Source of the DNA: Klebsiella sp. WP3-W18-ESBL-02
Lineage (GTDB): Bacteria > Pseudomonadota > Gammaproteobacteria > Enterobacterales > Enterobacteriaceae
Direction of reading: 5' to 3'
NCBI RefSeq assembly: GCF_014168815.1
Contig: NZ_AP021972.1
Coordinates: 1,674,001-1,738,000 of the forward strand
Length of the DNA stretch: 64,000 nucleotides
The notes below the pieces were generated by a model. That model did not search any database and was not told the origin of the DNA. It saw only the letters and a program-made list of their open reading frames with translations. Each line of letters begins with the position of its first letter. Positions within the stretch are counted from its first letter, which is position 1. Made by a program: the position numbers and the translations under genes. Shown here piece after piece: positions 37,314 to 45,135 of this stretch.

Positions 37314-37406
37314 AAAAAAAACCGGATGCGAAGCATCCGGTTGAAATAGGGGTAAACAGACATTCAGAACTGAATGACGGTAATAAATAAAGTTAATGAT
37401 GATAGC
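37314..37406 (-). ncRNA. micF: MicF antisense regulatory RNA
   Basis: On the minus strand a 93-base segment starts GCTATCATCATTAAC and ends with the hairpin ACCGGATGC-TTC-GCATCCGGT followed by eight T residues. It matches E. coli MicF at almost every base, including the 5' seed, and has the same 93-base length. MicF pairs with ompF mRNA (and others such as lrp) with Hfq and blocks translation. It is transcribed divergently from ompC, as in E. coli. TAAAAT at 37416-37421 (minus strand) is correctly placed as the -10 element. Confidence 0.95.
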
Positions 37407-37740
37407 GCTGACTATTTTAGTTGTGGGTGAAGGTTTTGTTTTACCATTCAGTGCTATAACTTTGATGATTTTCAACTCATTGATTTAATGTATATTTCTG
37501 TTTGCTTTTTGATTTTTAGTGCTATTTTTCCTGGCTTTTTGTGCTTGTAAAAGTTCCGTAAGTTTTACATTTTGAAACATCTATATGGATAAATGAAACA
37601 TTTCAAGGGTTTTCGTATCATATTCTTATTGGATTATTCCTGTTTTTACAGCACAATGGGTCTGCCGACTGATTAATGAGGGTTAATCAGTAAGCAGTGG
37701 CATATATAAAGGCATATATATATAACAGAGGGTTAATAAC
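37407..37740 (+). promoter_or_regulatory. ompC regulatory region with three OmpR C-boxes
   Basis: Three adjoining 20-base OmpR sites lie at about 37564-37583, 37584-37603 and 37605-37624, each close to the E. coli C1, C2 and C3 boxes (repeated GAAACAT and GTATCAT cores). TTGGAT at 37629-37634 and CACAAT at 37652-37657, 17 bases apart, fit the -35 and -10. A leader of about 75 bases ends with GAGGGTTAATAAC before the ATG. The region between MicF and the boxes is AT-rich, with no gene. The promoter looks fully intact. Confidence 0.8.
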
Positions 37741-38910
37741 ATGAAAGTTAAAGTACTGTCCCTCCTGGTACCGGCTCTGCTGGTAGCGGGCGCAGCAAAT
37801 GCGGCTGAAATTTATAACAAAGATGGCAACAAATTAGATCTGTACGGTAAAGTCGATGGCCTGCACTACTTCTCCAGCGACAACGGTTCTGACGGCGACC
37901 AATCCTACGTTCGTCTGGGCTTCAAAGGCGAAACTCAGGTTAACGACCAGCTGACCGGTTACGGCCAGTGGGAATACAACGTTCAGGCGAACAACACTGA
38001 AGGTTCTTCTGACCAGGCCAGGACCCGTGTAGGCTTCGCGGGTATCCGTGTTGCTGACGCTGGTTCTTTCGACTACGGTCGTAACTACGGCGTTGTTTAC
38101 GACGTGACCTCCTGGACCGACGTTCTGCCGGAATTCGGCGGCGACACCTACGGTTCTGACAACTTCATGCAATTCCGTGCGAACGGCGTTGCAACCTACC
38201 GTAACACCGACTTCTTCGGTCTGGTTGACGGTCTGAACTTTGCTCTGCAGTATCAGGGTAAAAACGGCAGCGTATCAGGTGAAGGCGCAACGGCTAACGG
38301 TCGTCAGGCTCTGAAACAGAACGGCGACGGTTTCGGCGGTTCTATCACTTATGATATCGGTGCAGGCTTCAGCGTTGGTGGTGCAATCTCCTCCTCCAAA
38401 CGTACTACTGAGCAGAACACCAGCACCTTCAACACCACCGATGCTGCTGGTAACGTGACTAGCACCAGCAAAATCTACGGTAGCGGCGATCGCGCTGAAA
38501 CCTACTCTGCTGGCCTGAAATATGACGCGAACAACGTCTATCTGGCAACGTAGTACACCCAGACCTACAACGCAACTCGTTTCGGTGGTTCCCCGAACGC
38601 TGGCGTTTACGGTTTTGCTGACAAAGCACAGAACTTTGAAGTGGTTGCACAGTACCAGTTCGACTTCGGTCTGCGTCCGTCCATTGCTTACCTGCAGTCT
38701 AAAGGTAAAAACATCAATAACGGCGTAGTGAACTACGGTGACCAGGATCTGCTGAAATACATCGACCTGGGCGCGACTTACTACTTCAACAAAAACATGT
38801 CCACCTACGTTGACTACAAAATCAACCTGCTGGACAAAAACGACTTCACTCAGTCAGCCGGTATCTCTACCGACAACGTTGTTGCACTGGGTATGGTTTA
38901 CCAGTTCTAA
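37741..38910 (+). pseudogene. ompC: Outer membrane porin OmpC (OmpK36/Omp36 type), interrupted by an amber codon
   Basis: The intact reading frame would encode 389 residues: a 21-residue signal peptide (ending AGAANA before AEIYNKDGNKLDLYGK), the 16-strand porin barrel with the loop-3 PEFGGDTYGSDNFM motif, and a C-terminal VYQF with the terminal phenylalanine needed for Bam recognition. Codon 271 (38551-38553) is TAG, in YLAT-stop-YTQTYNATRFGG. Related porins have glutamine (CAG) there, so one C-to-T change explains it. Downstream the frame is undamaged to the natural TAA at 38910. The 270-residue product lacks the last third of the barrel and should be degraded. Residues 94-104 (RTRVGFAGIRV) differ from the usual WTRVAFAGLKF. 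Without suppression the gene is null; a base-call error cannot be excluded. Confidence 0.92.
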
Positions 38911-38930
38911 TACTGATAACACCGTTGCAT

Positions 38931-38954
38931 AAGGGGCCTTTGGCCCCTTTTTTT
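38931..38954 (+). terminator. Rho-independent terminator of ompC
   Basis: GGGGCC-TTT-GGCCCC followed by TTTTTTT, 22 bases past the natural ompC stop. Confidence 0.9.
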
Positions 38955-39012
38955 ATGCCTGAACACCACAAATTAGTGTACTCTTGCGCCGATTGCAGGA
39001 GGGTAATAACGG

Positions 39013-40065
39013 ATGGAAATGACTTTTTTACGCATGGCGCTATTGAGCGTCGCAATAGTACTGACGGGCTGCGATAACGCCAGCGAGCCGGCTGCGCCAA
39101 AAGTGACGGCGACCGTACTGGAAGGGAAAACCATGGGCACCTTCTGGCGGGTGAGCGTGGTGGGGATTGATAAAGACCGGGCCGAAGCGCTGCGCAACAA
39201 GGTGCAGACGCAGCTGGACGGCGATGACCGTCTGTTGTCGACCTGGAAGAACGACTCGGCGCTGATGCGCTTCAACCACTCGCAGAGCACGACGCCGTGG
39301 CCGGTGAGCGAAGCCATGGCCGATATCGTGACGGAATCACTGCGTATCGGGCGTAAAACCGCTGGCGCAATGGATATCACCGTTGGCCCGCTGGTCAACC
39401 TCTGGGGCTTTGGTCCGGATAAACAGCCGGTGAGTACGCCGACCCAGACGCAGATTGACGCCGCTAAAGCGCGCACCGGGCTGGACAAACTGACGGTGAT
39501 CAACCGCGCGGATCGGCAGTATTTACAAAAATCGATCCCGGATCTGTACGTCGATCTCTCTACCGTAGGCGAGGGTTACGCCGCCGATCATCTGGCGCGC
39601 CTGATGGCGGAAGAAGGCATCTCGCGTTATCTGGTCTCCGTTGGTGGGGCGCTGGTGAGCCGTGGGATGAACGGCGACGGTCAGCCGTGGCGCGTGGCTA
39701 TTCAGAAACCGACCGACCGTGAGAACGCGGTCCAGGCGATCGTCGATATTAACGGCCACGGTATCAGCACCTCCGGAAGCTACCGCAACTATTACGAGCT
39801 TGACGGCCAGCGGATCTCACACGTAATCGACCCGCAAACCGGGCGGCCGATTACTCACAAGCTGGTGTCCGTCACCGTGATCGCGCCGACCGCGCTGGAA
39901 GCCGATGGCTGGGATACTGGCCTGATGGTGCTGGGTACCGAAAAGGCCCAGCAGGTGGTGCGCGAGCAGGGGCTGGCTGTGTATATGATTATGAAAGAAG
40001 GCGACGGTTTCACCACCTGGATGTCACCACAGTTCCGCGCTTTCCTGGTCAGCGGCAAAAATTAA
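39013..40065 (+). CDS. apbE: FAD:protein FMN transferase, lipoprotein
   Basis: A 350-residue periplasmic flavin transferase (E. coli ApbE 351) that attaches FMN to threonine of target proteins such as Nqr/Rnf subunits. A lipoprotein signal ends in LTGC (Cys20). Asp at +2 predicts retention at the inner membrane. Family motifs include GKTMGTFWRVSV, GAMDITVGPLVNLWGFG, DLSTVGEGYAADHLA, SGSYRNYYELDGQRISHVIDPQTGRPI and the metal-site TALEADGWDTGLMVLG. GGAGGG precedes the ATG. The last bases of the gene overlap the ada control site. Confidence 0.96.
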   Translation: MEMTFLRMALLSVAIVLTGCDNASEPAAPKVTATVLEGKTMGTFWRVSVVGIDKDRAEALRNKVQTQLDGDDRLLSTWKNDSALMRFNHSQSTTPWPVSEAMADIVTESLRIGRKTAGAMDITVGPLVNLWGFGPDKQPVSTPTQTQIDAAKARTGLDKLTVINRADRQYLQKSIPDLYVDLSTVGEGYAADHLARLMAEEGISRYLVSVGGALVSRGMNGDGQPWRVAIQKPTDRENAVQAIVDINGHGISTSGSYRNYYELDGQRISHVIDPQTGRPITHKLVSVTVIAPTALEADGWDTGLMVLGTEKAQQVVREQGLAVYMIMKEGDGFTTWMSPQFRAFLVSGKN

Positions 40066-40077
40066 AAAGCAAGATTG
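40058..40077 (+). promoter_or_regulatory. Ada-binding site (ada box) upstream of ada
   Basis: AAATTAAAAAGCAAGATTG closely resembles the E. coli ada operator (AAATTAAAGCGCAAGATTG), which methylated Ada binds to activate its own operon. It includes the apbE stop codon and lies about 60 bases before ada. Confidence 0.75.
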
Positions 40078-40138
40078 CGGGTTTTTTAATGCCTCCTTTC
40101 TGGCACGGTGACGATTACACTAAGAGGAGGAGCCCGCA

Positions 40139-41206
40139 ATGACTATTCATTCTCTCTATACCGACGAGGCGCGCTGGCAGGCGGTTCTCGATCGCGATGT
40201 TCAGGCCGACGGTCAGTTCGTGTTTGCCGTACTGACCACCGGTATCTTTTGCCGTCCGTCCTGCCGCGCGCGCCATGCGCTGCGCCAGAACGTACGTTTC
40301 TATCGCGACGCCAGCGCCGCGCTGGCGGGCGGCTTCCGCCCCTGCAAACGCTGCCAGCCCGACCGCCTTTCTCCTGAACAGCAAAATATAGCCAAAGTGG
40401 CCCGCGCCTGTCGGCTGCTGGAGCAGGACAGCCCGGTCACGCTTGAGGCGCTGGCACAGGCTGTGGCGGTTAGCCCATACCACTTTCATCGCTTATTTAA
40501 GTCCATAACCGGTCTGACGCCAAAAGCCTGGCAGCAGGCCTGGCGGGCGAACCGGCTGCGCGAGGCCCTGCGTGAGGGGGAGCCGGTCACGCAGGCGGTG
40601 CTGGCCGCAGGGTTTCCGTCAAGCAGCAGTTACTATCGCCATGCCGATGCACTGCTGGGAATGACGGCGCGCGCGCGACGTCAGGGTGGCAAAGCGGCGC
40701 AGATTCACTATACCGTCGGTGAGTGTTCACTGGGGCGCTGCCTGGTCGCGCTGAGCGAGCGCGGCGTGTGCGCCGTACTGCTTGGCGATGATGATGCCGG
40801 GCTGCTGGCCGAACTACAGCACAGTTTTCCTGCCGCCGAGCTGCTGGAGGGCGATGCGCTGGTCAGCGAGCAAACCCGTGCCGTGATTGCCAGCCTTGAG
40901 CCTCATGCTGCGGCGCTCAACCTGCCGCTGGATATTCGCGGCACCGCGTTTCAGCAGCAGGTCTGGCAGGCGCTGCGCGCGATTCCTGCCGGTGAAACCC
41001 GAAGCTACCAGCAGGTAGCGGCCGCTATCGGCAGGCCCAAAGCGGTGCGTGCGGTTGCCAGCGCCTGTGCGGCCAATCGGCTGGCCATTCTGGTGCCCTG
41101 TCACCGGGTCGTTCGCGGCGACGGCAGTCTGTCAGGCTACCGCTGGGGGGCGACGCGCAAAGCCCGGCTGTTGCAGCGGGAAAAAGCTGAGGAGGGGGAA
41201 TGTTAG
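40139..41206 (+). CDS. ada: Bifunctional methyl-DNA methyltransferase and adaptive-response activator Ada
   Basis: A 355-residue protein (E. coli Ada 354). The N-terminal zinc domain has Cys38 (GIFCRPSC), Cys42, and the CKRC pair at about 69-72; methylation of Cys38 by phosphotriesters turns Ada into an activator. An AraC-type helix-turn-helix region (about 90-180) follows. The C-terminal O6-methylguanine methyltransferase domain has the acceptor Cys321 in LVPCHRVVR. It is in one operon with alkB, overlapping it by 7 bases, and is preceded by an ada box. Confidence 0.97.
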   Translation: MTIHSLYTDEARWQAVLDRDVQADGQFVFAVLTTGIFCRPSCRARHALRQNVRFYRDASAALAGGFRPCKRCQPDRLSPEQQNIAKVARACRLLEQDSPVTLEALAQAVAVSPYHFHRLFKSITGLTPKAWQQAWRANRLREALREGEPVTQAVLAAGFPSSSSYYRHADALLGMTARARRQGGKAAQIHYTVGECSLGRCLVALSERGVCAVLLGDDDAGLLAELQHSFPAAELLEGDALVSEQTRAVIASLEPHAAALNLPLDIRGTAFQQQVWQALRAIPAGETRSYQQVAAAIGRPKAVRAVASACAANRLAILVPCHRVVRGDGSLSGYRWGATRKARLLQREKAEEGEC

Positions 41207-41841
41207 ATTTATTTGCCGAAGAGACGCCATGGTCAGAGCCGCTGGCACCCGGCGCGATGATTGTGCGTCGGCTGGCGCGCGAGCACAGCACGGTATTGTT
41301 AGCTGCGATTGAACAGGTGGCCGCCGTCTCGCCGTTTCGCCATATGGTGACGCCGGGCGGTTACACCATGTCGGTGGCGATGACTAACTGCGGGCCGCTA
41401 GGCTGGAGCACCGATCGCCATGGCTACTGTTATGCGTCGGTCGATCCGCTCAGCGGCCGATCCTGGCCGGCGATGCCCGCGTGCTTTCGCCAGCTTGCAC
41501 AGGCGGCGGCGGAACGCGCCGGTTACCGAGGCTTTGACCCGGACGCTTGCCTGATTAACCGCTATCAGCCGGGGGCCAAATTGTCGCTGCACCAGGATAA
41601 AGACGAAGCGCGCCTGGATGCACCGATCGTCTCGGTCTCGCTTGGGCTGCCCGCCGTGTTTCAGTTTGGCGGCTTACGGCGCAGCGATCCGCTGCGACGG
41701 GTGCTGCTCGAGCACGGTGACGTGGTGGTGTGGGGCGGTGAATCACGGCTGTTCTATCACGCGATTCTGCCGCTGAAAGAAGGTTGTCATCCGCAGGTTG
41801 GACCGTGGCGCTATAACCTGACCTTCCGCCGCGCCGCATGA
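41200..41841 (+). CDS. alkB: DNA oxidative demethylase AlkB
   Basis: A 213-residue Fe(II)/2-oxoglutarate dioxygenase (E. coli AlkB 216) that removes 1-methyladenine and 3-methylcytosine lesions. Iron ligands His131 and Asp133 lie in LHQDKDE and His187 in LFYHAI, at the same numbers as in E. coli. The 2-oxoglutarate arginines are in the C-terminal RYNLTFR. The GGAGGGG before the ATG lies inside ada; the start overlaps the ada stop by 7 bases, so ada-alkB is one unit. Confidence 0.97.
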   Translation: MLDLFAEETPWSEPLAPGAMIVRRLAREHSTVLLAAIEQVAAVSPFRHMVTPGGYTMSVAMTNCGPLGWSTDRHGYCYASVDPLSGRSWPAMPACFRQLAQAAAERAGYRGFDPDACLINRYQPGAKLSLHQDKDEARLDAPIVSVSLGLPAVFQFGGLRRSDPLRRVLLEHGDVVVWGGESRLFYHAILPLKEGCHPQVGPWRYNLTFRRAA

Positions 41842-41925
41842 TAACGAATAAAAATAAGAATTATTCTTGATGTGGTAGCTCAGCAGTTTACACTGCAGGC
41901 TGTTTTGATTGCTCTGGTTGCTGTT

Positions 41926-43569
41926 ATGGAACTTCTGTTACTTGTCTGGCGTCAGTATCGCTGGCCCTTTATCGGCGTTATCGCCCTGAGCCTGCTGAGC
42001 GCCGCACTCGGTATCGGGCTTATCGCCTTCATCAACGTACGTCTGATTGAGACGGTCGACACGACGCTCGCCGTACTGCCAGAATTTCTCGGCCTGCTGT
42101 TGCTGCTGATGGCGGTCACCCTGGGCTCGCAGCTCGCGCTGACGACCCTGGGCCACCATTTTGTCTATCGCCTGCGCCGCGAGTTTATCAAACGGATCCT
42201 CGACACGCAGGTCGAGCGCGTAGAGAAGCTCGGCAGCGCCTCGCTGCTGGCAGGCCTGACCAGCGATATCCGTGCCATCACCATTGCCTTTGTGCGCCTG
42301 CCGGAGCTGGTGCAGGGCATTATCCTGACCGTTGGCTCGGCGGCCTACCTGGCCATGCTGTCGACGAAAATGCTGCTGATCACCGCGCTGTGGATGGCGC
42401 TGACCATCTGGGGCGGCTTCATGCTGGTGGCGCGGGTGTATCGCCATATGGCGACGCTGCGCGAAACCGAAGACCGGCTGTATAACGATTATCAGACGGT
42501 GCTGGAAGGGCGCAAAGAGCTGACCCTCAATCGTGAACGCGCGGAGTACGTGTTTGAGAAAAAATTCACGCCGAATGCTCAGGACTATCGTCATCATATT
42601 GTGCGCGCCGACACGTTCCACCTGAGCGCTGTTAACTGGTCGAACATTATGATGCTGGGCGCCATTGGCCTGGTGTTCTGGATGGCGAACAGTCTCGGCT
42701 GGGCCGATACCAACGTCGCTGCCACTTATTCACTGACGCTGCTGTTCCTGCGCACGCCGCTGTTGTCGGCGGTGGGGGCGTTGCCTACGCTGCTGAGCGC
42801 ACAGGTGGCCTTTAACAAGCTGAATAAGTTCGCGCTGGCGCCGTTCAGGGAGTCCTTCCCGCAGCCCACGGCCCACCCGAACTGGCAGACGCTAGAACTG
42901 CGTGACGTCACTTTCCACTATGAAGACAACACGTTTGCGGTGGGTCCGCTGAATCTGACGCTCAAGCGCGGTGAGCTGGTGTTCTTGATTGGTGGTAACG
43001 GCAGCGGCAAGTCGACGCTGGCGATGCTGTTGACCGGACTTTATCAGCCGGTGTCCGGGCAGATCCTGCTGGACGGCCAGCCGCTGGCGGCCGATAAACC
43101 GGAAGACTACCGGAAGCTGTTCTCGGCGGTATTCACCGACGTCTGGCTGTTTGATCAACTGCTGGGGCCGGAAGGCCAGGTTGCCGATCCGGCGCTGGTC
43201 GATAAATGGCTGGCTCAGCTGCAGATGACACATAAAGTGGCGCTGGAAGGCGGGCGCATTCTTGACCTGAAGCTGTCCAAAGGACAGAAGAAACGCGTGG
43301 CGCTGCTGCTGGCGCTGGCGGAAGAGCGCGACATCATTATGCTTGATGAATGGGCCGCCGATCAGGATCCGCATTTCCGCCGCGAGTTCTATCAGGTATT
43401 GCTGCCGTTAATGCAGCAGATGGGGAAAACGATTTTCGCCATCAGCCACGACGACCATTACTTTATTCACGCCGACCGGTTGCTGGAAATGCGCAACGGT
43501 CAGCTCAGTGAGCTGGTCGGCGAGGAGCGCGAGCGGGCTTCCCGCGACGCGGTGGCTCGTACCGCCTGA
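41926..43569 (+). CDS. yojI: ABC transporter YojI (microcin J25 efflux-type permease/ATPase)
   Basis: A 547-residue half-size exporter, the E. coli YojI length when started at MELLLLVWRQYRWP. Six membrane spans fill the first 300 residues. The ATPase domain has Walker A GGNGSGKST, a degenerate signature LSKGQKKR, and Walker B IIMLDEWAADQDP. E. coli YojI exports the peptide microcin J25 through TolC and has been linked to cysteine export. The frame is open upstream to a GTG at 41872, but the ATG at 41926 is the conserved start although it lacks a strong ribosome-binding site. It lies 84 bases after alkB. Confidence 0.94.
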   Translation: MELLLLVWRQYRWPFIGVIALSLLSAALGIGLIAFINVRLIETVDTTLAVLPEFLGLLLLLMAVTLGSQLALTTLGHHFVYRLRREFIKRILDTQVERVEKLGSASLLAGLTSDIRAITIAFVRLPELVQGIILTVGSAAYLAMLSTKMLLITALWMALTIWGGFMLVARVYRHMATLRETEDRLYNDYQTVLEGRKELTLNRERAEYVFEKKFTPNAQDYRHHIVRADTFHLSAVNWSNIMMLGAIGLVFWMANSLGWADTNVAATYSLTLLFLRTPLLSAVGALPTLLSAQVAFNKLNKFALAPFRESFPQPTAHPNWQTLELRDVTFHYEDNTFAVGPLNLTLKRGELVFLIGGNGSGKSTLAMLLTGLYQPVSGQILLDGQPLAADKPEDYRKLFSAVFTDVWLFDQLLGPEGQVADPALVDKWLAQLQMTHKVALEGGRILDLKLSKGQKKRVALLLALAEERDIIMLDEWAADQDPHFRREFYQVLLPLMQQMGKTIFAISHDDHYFIHADRLLEMRNGQLSELVGEERERASRDAVARTA

Positions 43570-43652
43570 TTTTTTTAACCGTTCTGCCGCTTTTTTCAGC
43601 GTCCGAACGGCCCGTTTAAACTTTTTTACATCTCTGCGCGCTATGCTTAATT

Positions 43653-43674
43653 CGCCCGGCGATCCGTCCGGGCG
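43653..43674 (+). promoter_or_regulatory. Hairpin in the mgtE leader
   Basis: CGCCCGG pairs with CCGGGCG around an 8-base loop, 24 bases before the mgtE start and just upstream of AAGGAT. It has no T-run, so it is not a terminator. It might affect translation of mgtE. It does not resemble an M-box or ykoK riboswitch, which would be far larger. Confidence 0.35.
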
Positions 43675-43698
43675 ATGTCCCACGAATAAGGATTATTC

Positions 43699-45135
43699 AT
43701 GCCACTGTTGAAAAAGAACAGCGCCCGTTTGCGTGATGAAGAGCGTCAGCGCCTGATTTGGCTGTTAACCACCGATAAAGCCGTCACTTCCGCGCTGCTG
43801 GGCAAGCTGACGCTTGCAGAGCAGTACGATGAAGGCACGCTGGCTGACGACCTGGCGGAAGTCGGCGCGCTGGTGGCGCATCTGCCGCCGCCGGATCTTG
43901 CCGATACGCTGGAAGCGCTGCCGTCCGAAGAACGCCATGCGCTGTGGAATATGGTCGAAGATGACCGCCGCGGGAAAGTGCTGCTGGAAGCATCGGAGAA
44001 CGTCTGGGACGACCTCATTGAAGATATGAGCGACCGGGCGTTGCTCGATGCACTGCAAACGCTGGATATTGACGAACAAATCTACCTGGTGCAGCACCTG
44101 CCGCGTGACCTGACCGGACGTCTGCTGGCGTCGATGTCGCCAGCGGAACGCGCGCGTGTGCATCAGGTAATGAACTATGCCCACGACCAGGTGGGGTCAA
44201 TTATGGAGTTCGAGGTGATCACTATTCGCCCGGACGTCACGTTGGCCTCGGTACAGCGCTTCCTGCGTCGGTTGGGCAAAATGCCGGAAAACACCGATAA
44301 ACTGTTCGTCGTGCAGCGCGATCAGACCCTGATTGGCGAGCTGGAGCTGAAAACAATTTTGCTCAACTCGGCCGATAAACACGTTCACGAGGTGATGGAG
44401 CCCGATCCGGTGGCTTTTCACCCGGAAGAAAAATCGGAAATTGTTGCCCGTACCTTCGAACGTGACAACCTGATCAGCGCCGCGGTCATTGATACCCATG
44501 GCAAGCTGATGGGGCGTCTGACCATCGATGAGATCGTTGACGTCGTGTATGAGGAAACCGACAGCGACCTGCGTCGAATGGGCGGTCTGAGCAGCGAGGA
44601 AGATGTCTTTGCGCCAGTGACCAAAGCGGTAAAAACCCGCTGGGCGTGGCTGGCGATTAACCTGTGTACGGCGTTTATTGCCTCGCGGGTGATTGACGGT
44701 TTTGAACACACCATTTCTCAGCTGGTGGCGCTGGCGTCGTTGATGCCGATTGTTGCTGGGATAGGCGGTAATACCGGTAACCAGACCATCACAATGATCG
44801 TTCGTGCATTGGCCCTTCAGCATATTCAGCCGGGGAACTTTTCGTTTCTGATCCTGCGTGAAATGGGAGTCGCGCTGATTAACGGTATCGTCTGGGGCGG
44901 CATTATGGGCACCGTCACCTGGCTGTTGTACGACGATCTGGCGCTCGGCGGCGTGATGACGCTGGCGATGATCCTTAACCTGCTGGTGGCCTCAATCATG
45001 GGGGTGTTGATCCCGATGATCATGGCGAAGCTCGGGCGCGACCCGGCGGTCGGCTCGAGCGTGATGATTACCGCCATCACCGATACCGGCGGGTTCTTTA
45101 TTTTTCTGGGGCTGGCGACGGTGTTTCTGCTTTAA
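43699..45135 (+). CDS. mgtE: Magnesium transporter MgtE
   Basis: A 478-residue magnesium channel/transporter. The cytosolic N-domain (about 20-135; helical repeats such as LPPPDLADTLEALP) is followed by two CBS domains (about 140-265) that sense magnesium, and the MgtE signature IVDVVYEETDSDLRRMGG. Five membrane helices fill 310-478, with the pore motif region GIGGNTGNQTITMIVRAL. The gene is absent from E. coli K-12 at this site, where yojI is followed directly by mqo/eco. Its 3' end overlaps the convergent SulP gene by 38 bases. Confidence 0.95.
   Translation: MPLLKKNSARLRDEERQRLIWLLTTDKAVTSALLGKLTLAEQYDEGTLADDLAEVGALVAHLPPPDLADTLEALPSEERHALWNMVEDDRRGKVLLEASENVWDDLIEDMSDRALLDALQTLDIDEQIYLVQHLPRDLTGRLLASMSPAERARVHQVMNYAHDQVGSIMEFEVITIRPDVTLASVQRFLRRLGKMPENTDKLFVVQRDQTLIGELELKTILLNSADKHVHEVMEPDPVAFHPEEKSEIVARTFERDNLISAAVIDTHGKLMGRLTIDEIVDVVYEETDSDLRRMGGLSSEEDVFAPVTKAVKTRWAWLAINLCTAFIASRVIDGFEHTISQLVALASLMPIVAGIGGNTGNQTITMIVRALALQHIQPGNFSFLILREMGVALINGIVWGGIMGTVTWLLYDDLALGGVMTLAMILNLLVASIMGVLIPMIMAKLGRDPAVGSSVMITAITDTGGFFIFLGLATVFLL

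Noticed and set aside
38554..38910. Separate porin fragment gene starting at an internal codon after the ompC amber stop
   Set aside because: It is simply the rest of the ompC frame; there is no ribosome-binding site or signal peptide, so it should not make an exported protein.
37741..38910. Frameshift or insertion sequence in ompC
   Set aside because: The frame is continuous on both sides of the TAG and no insertion or target duplication is seen; it is a simple nonsense substitution.
43653..43674. Magnesium riboswitch (M-box) before mgtE
   Set aside because: The space before mgtE is only about 130 bases and shows one small hairpin; the conserved multi-helix M-box core is absent.
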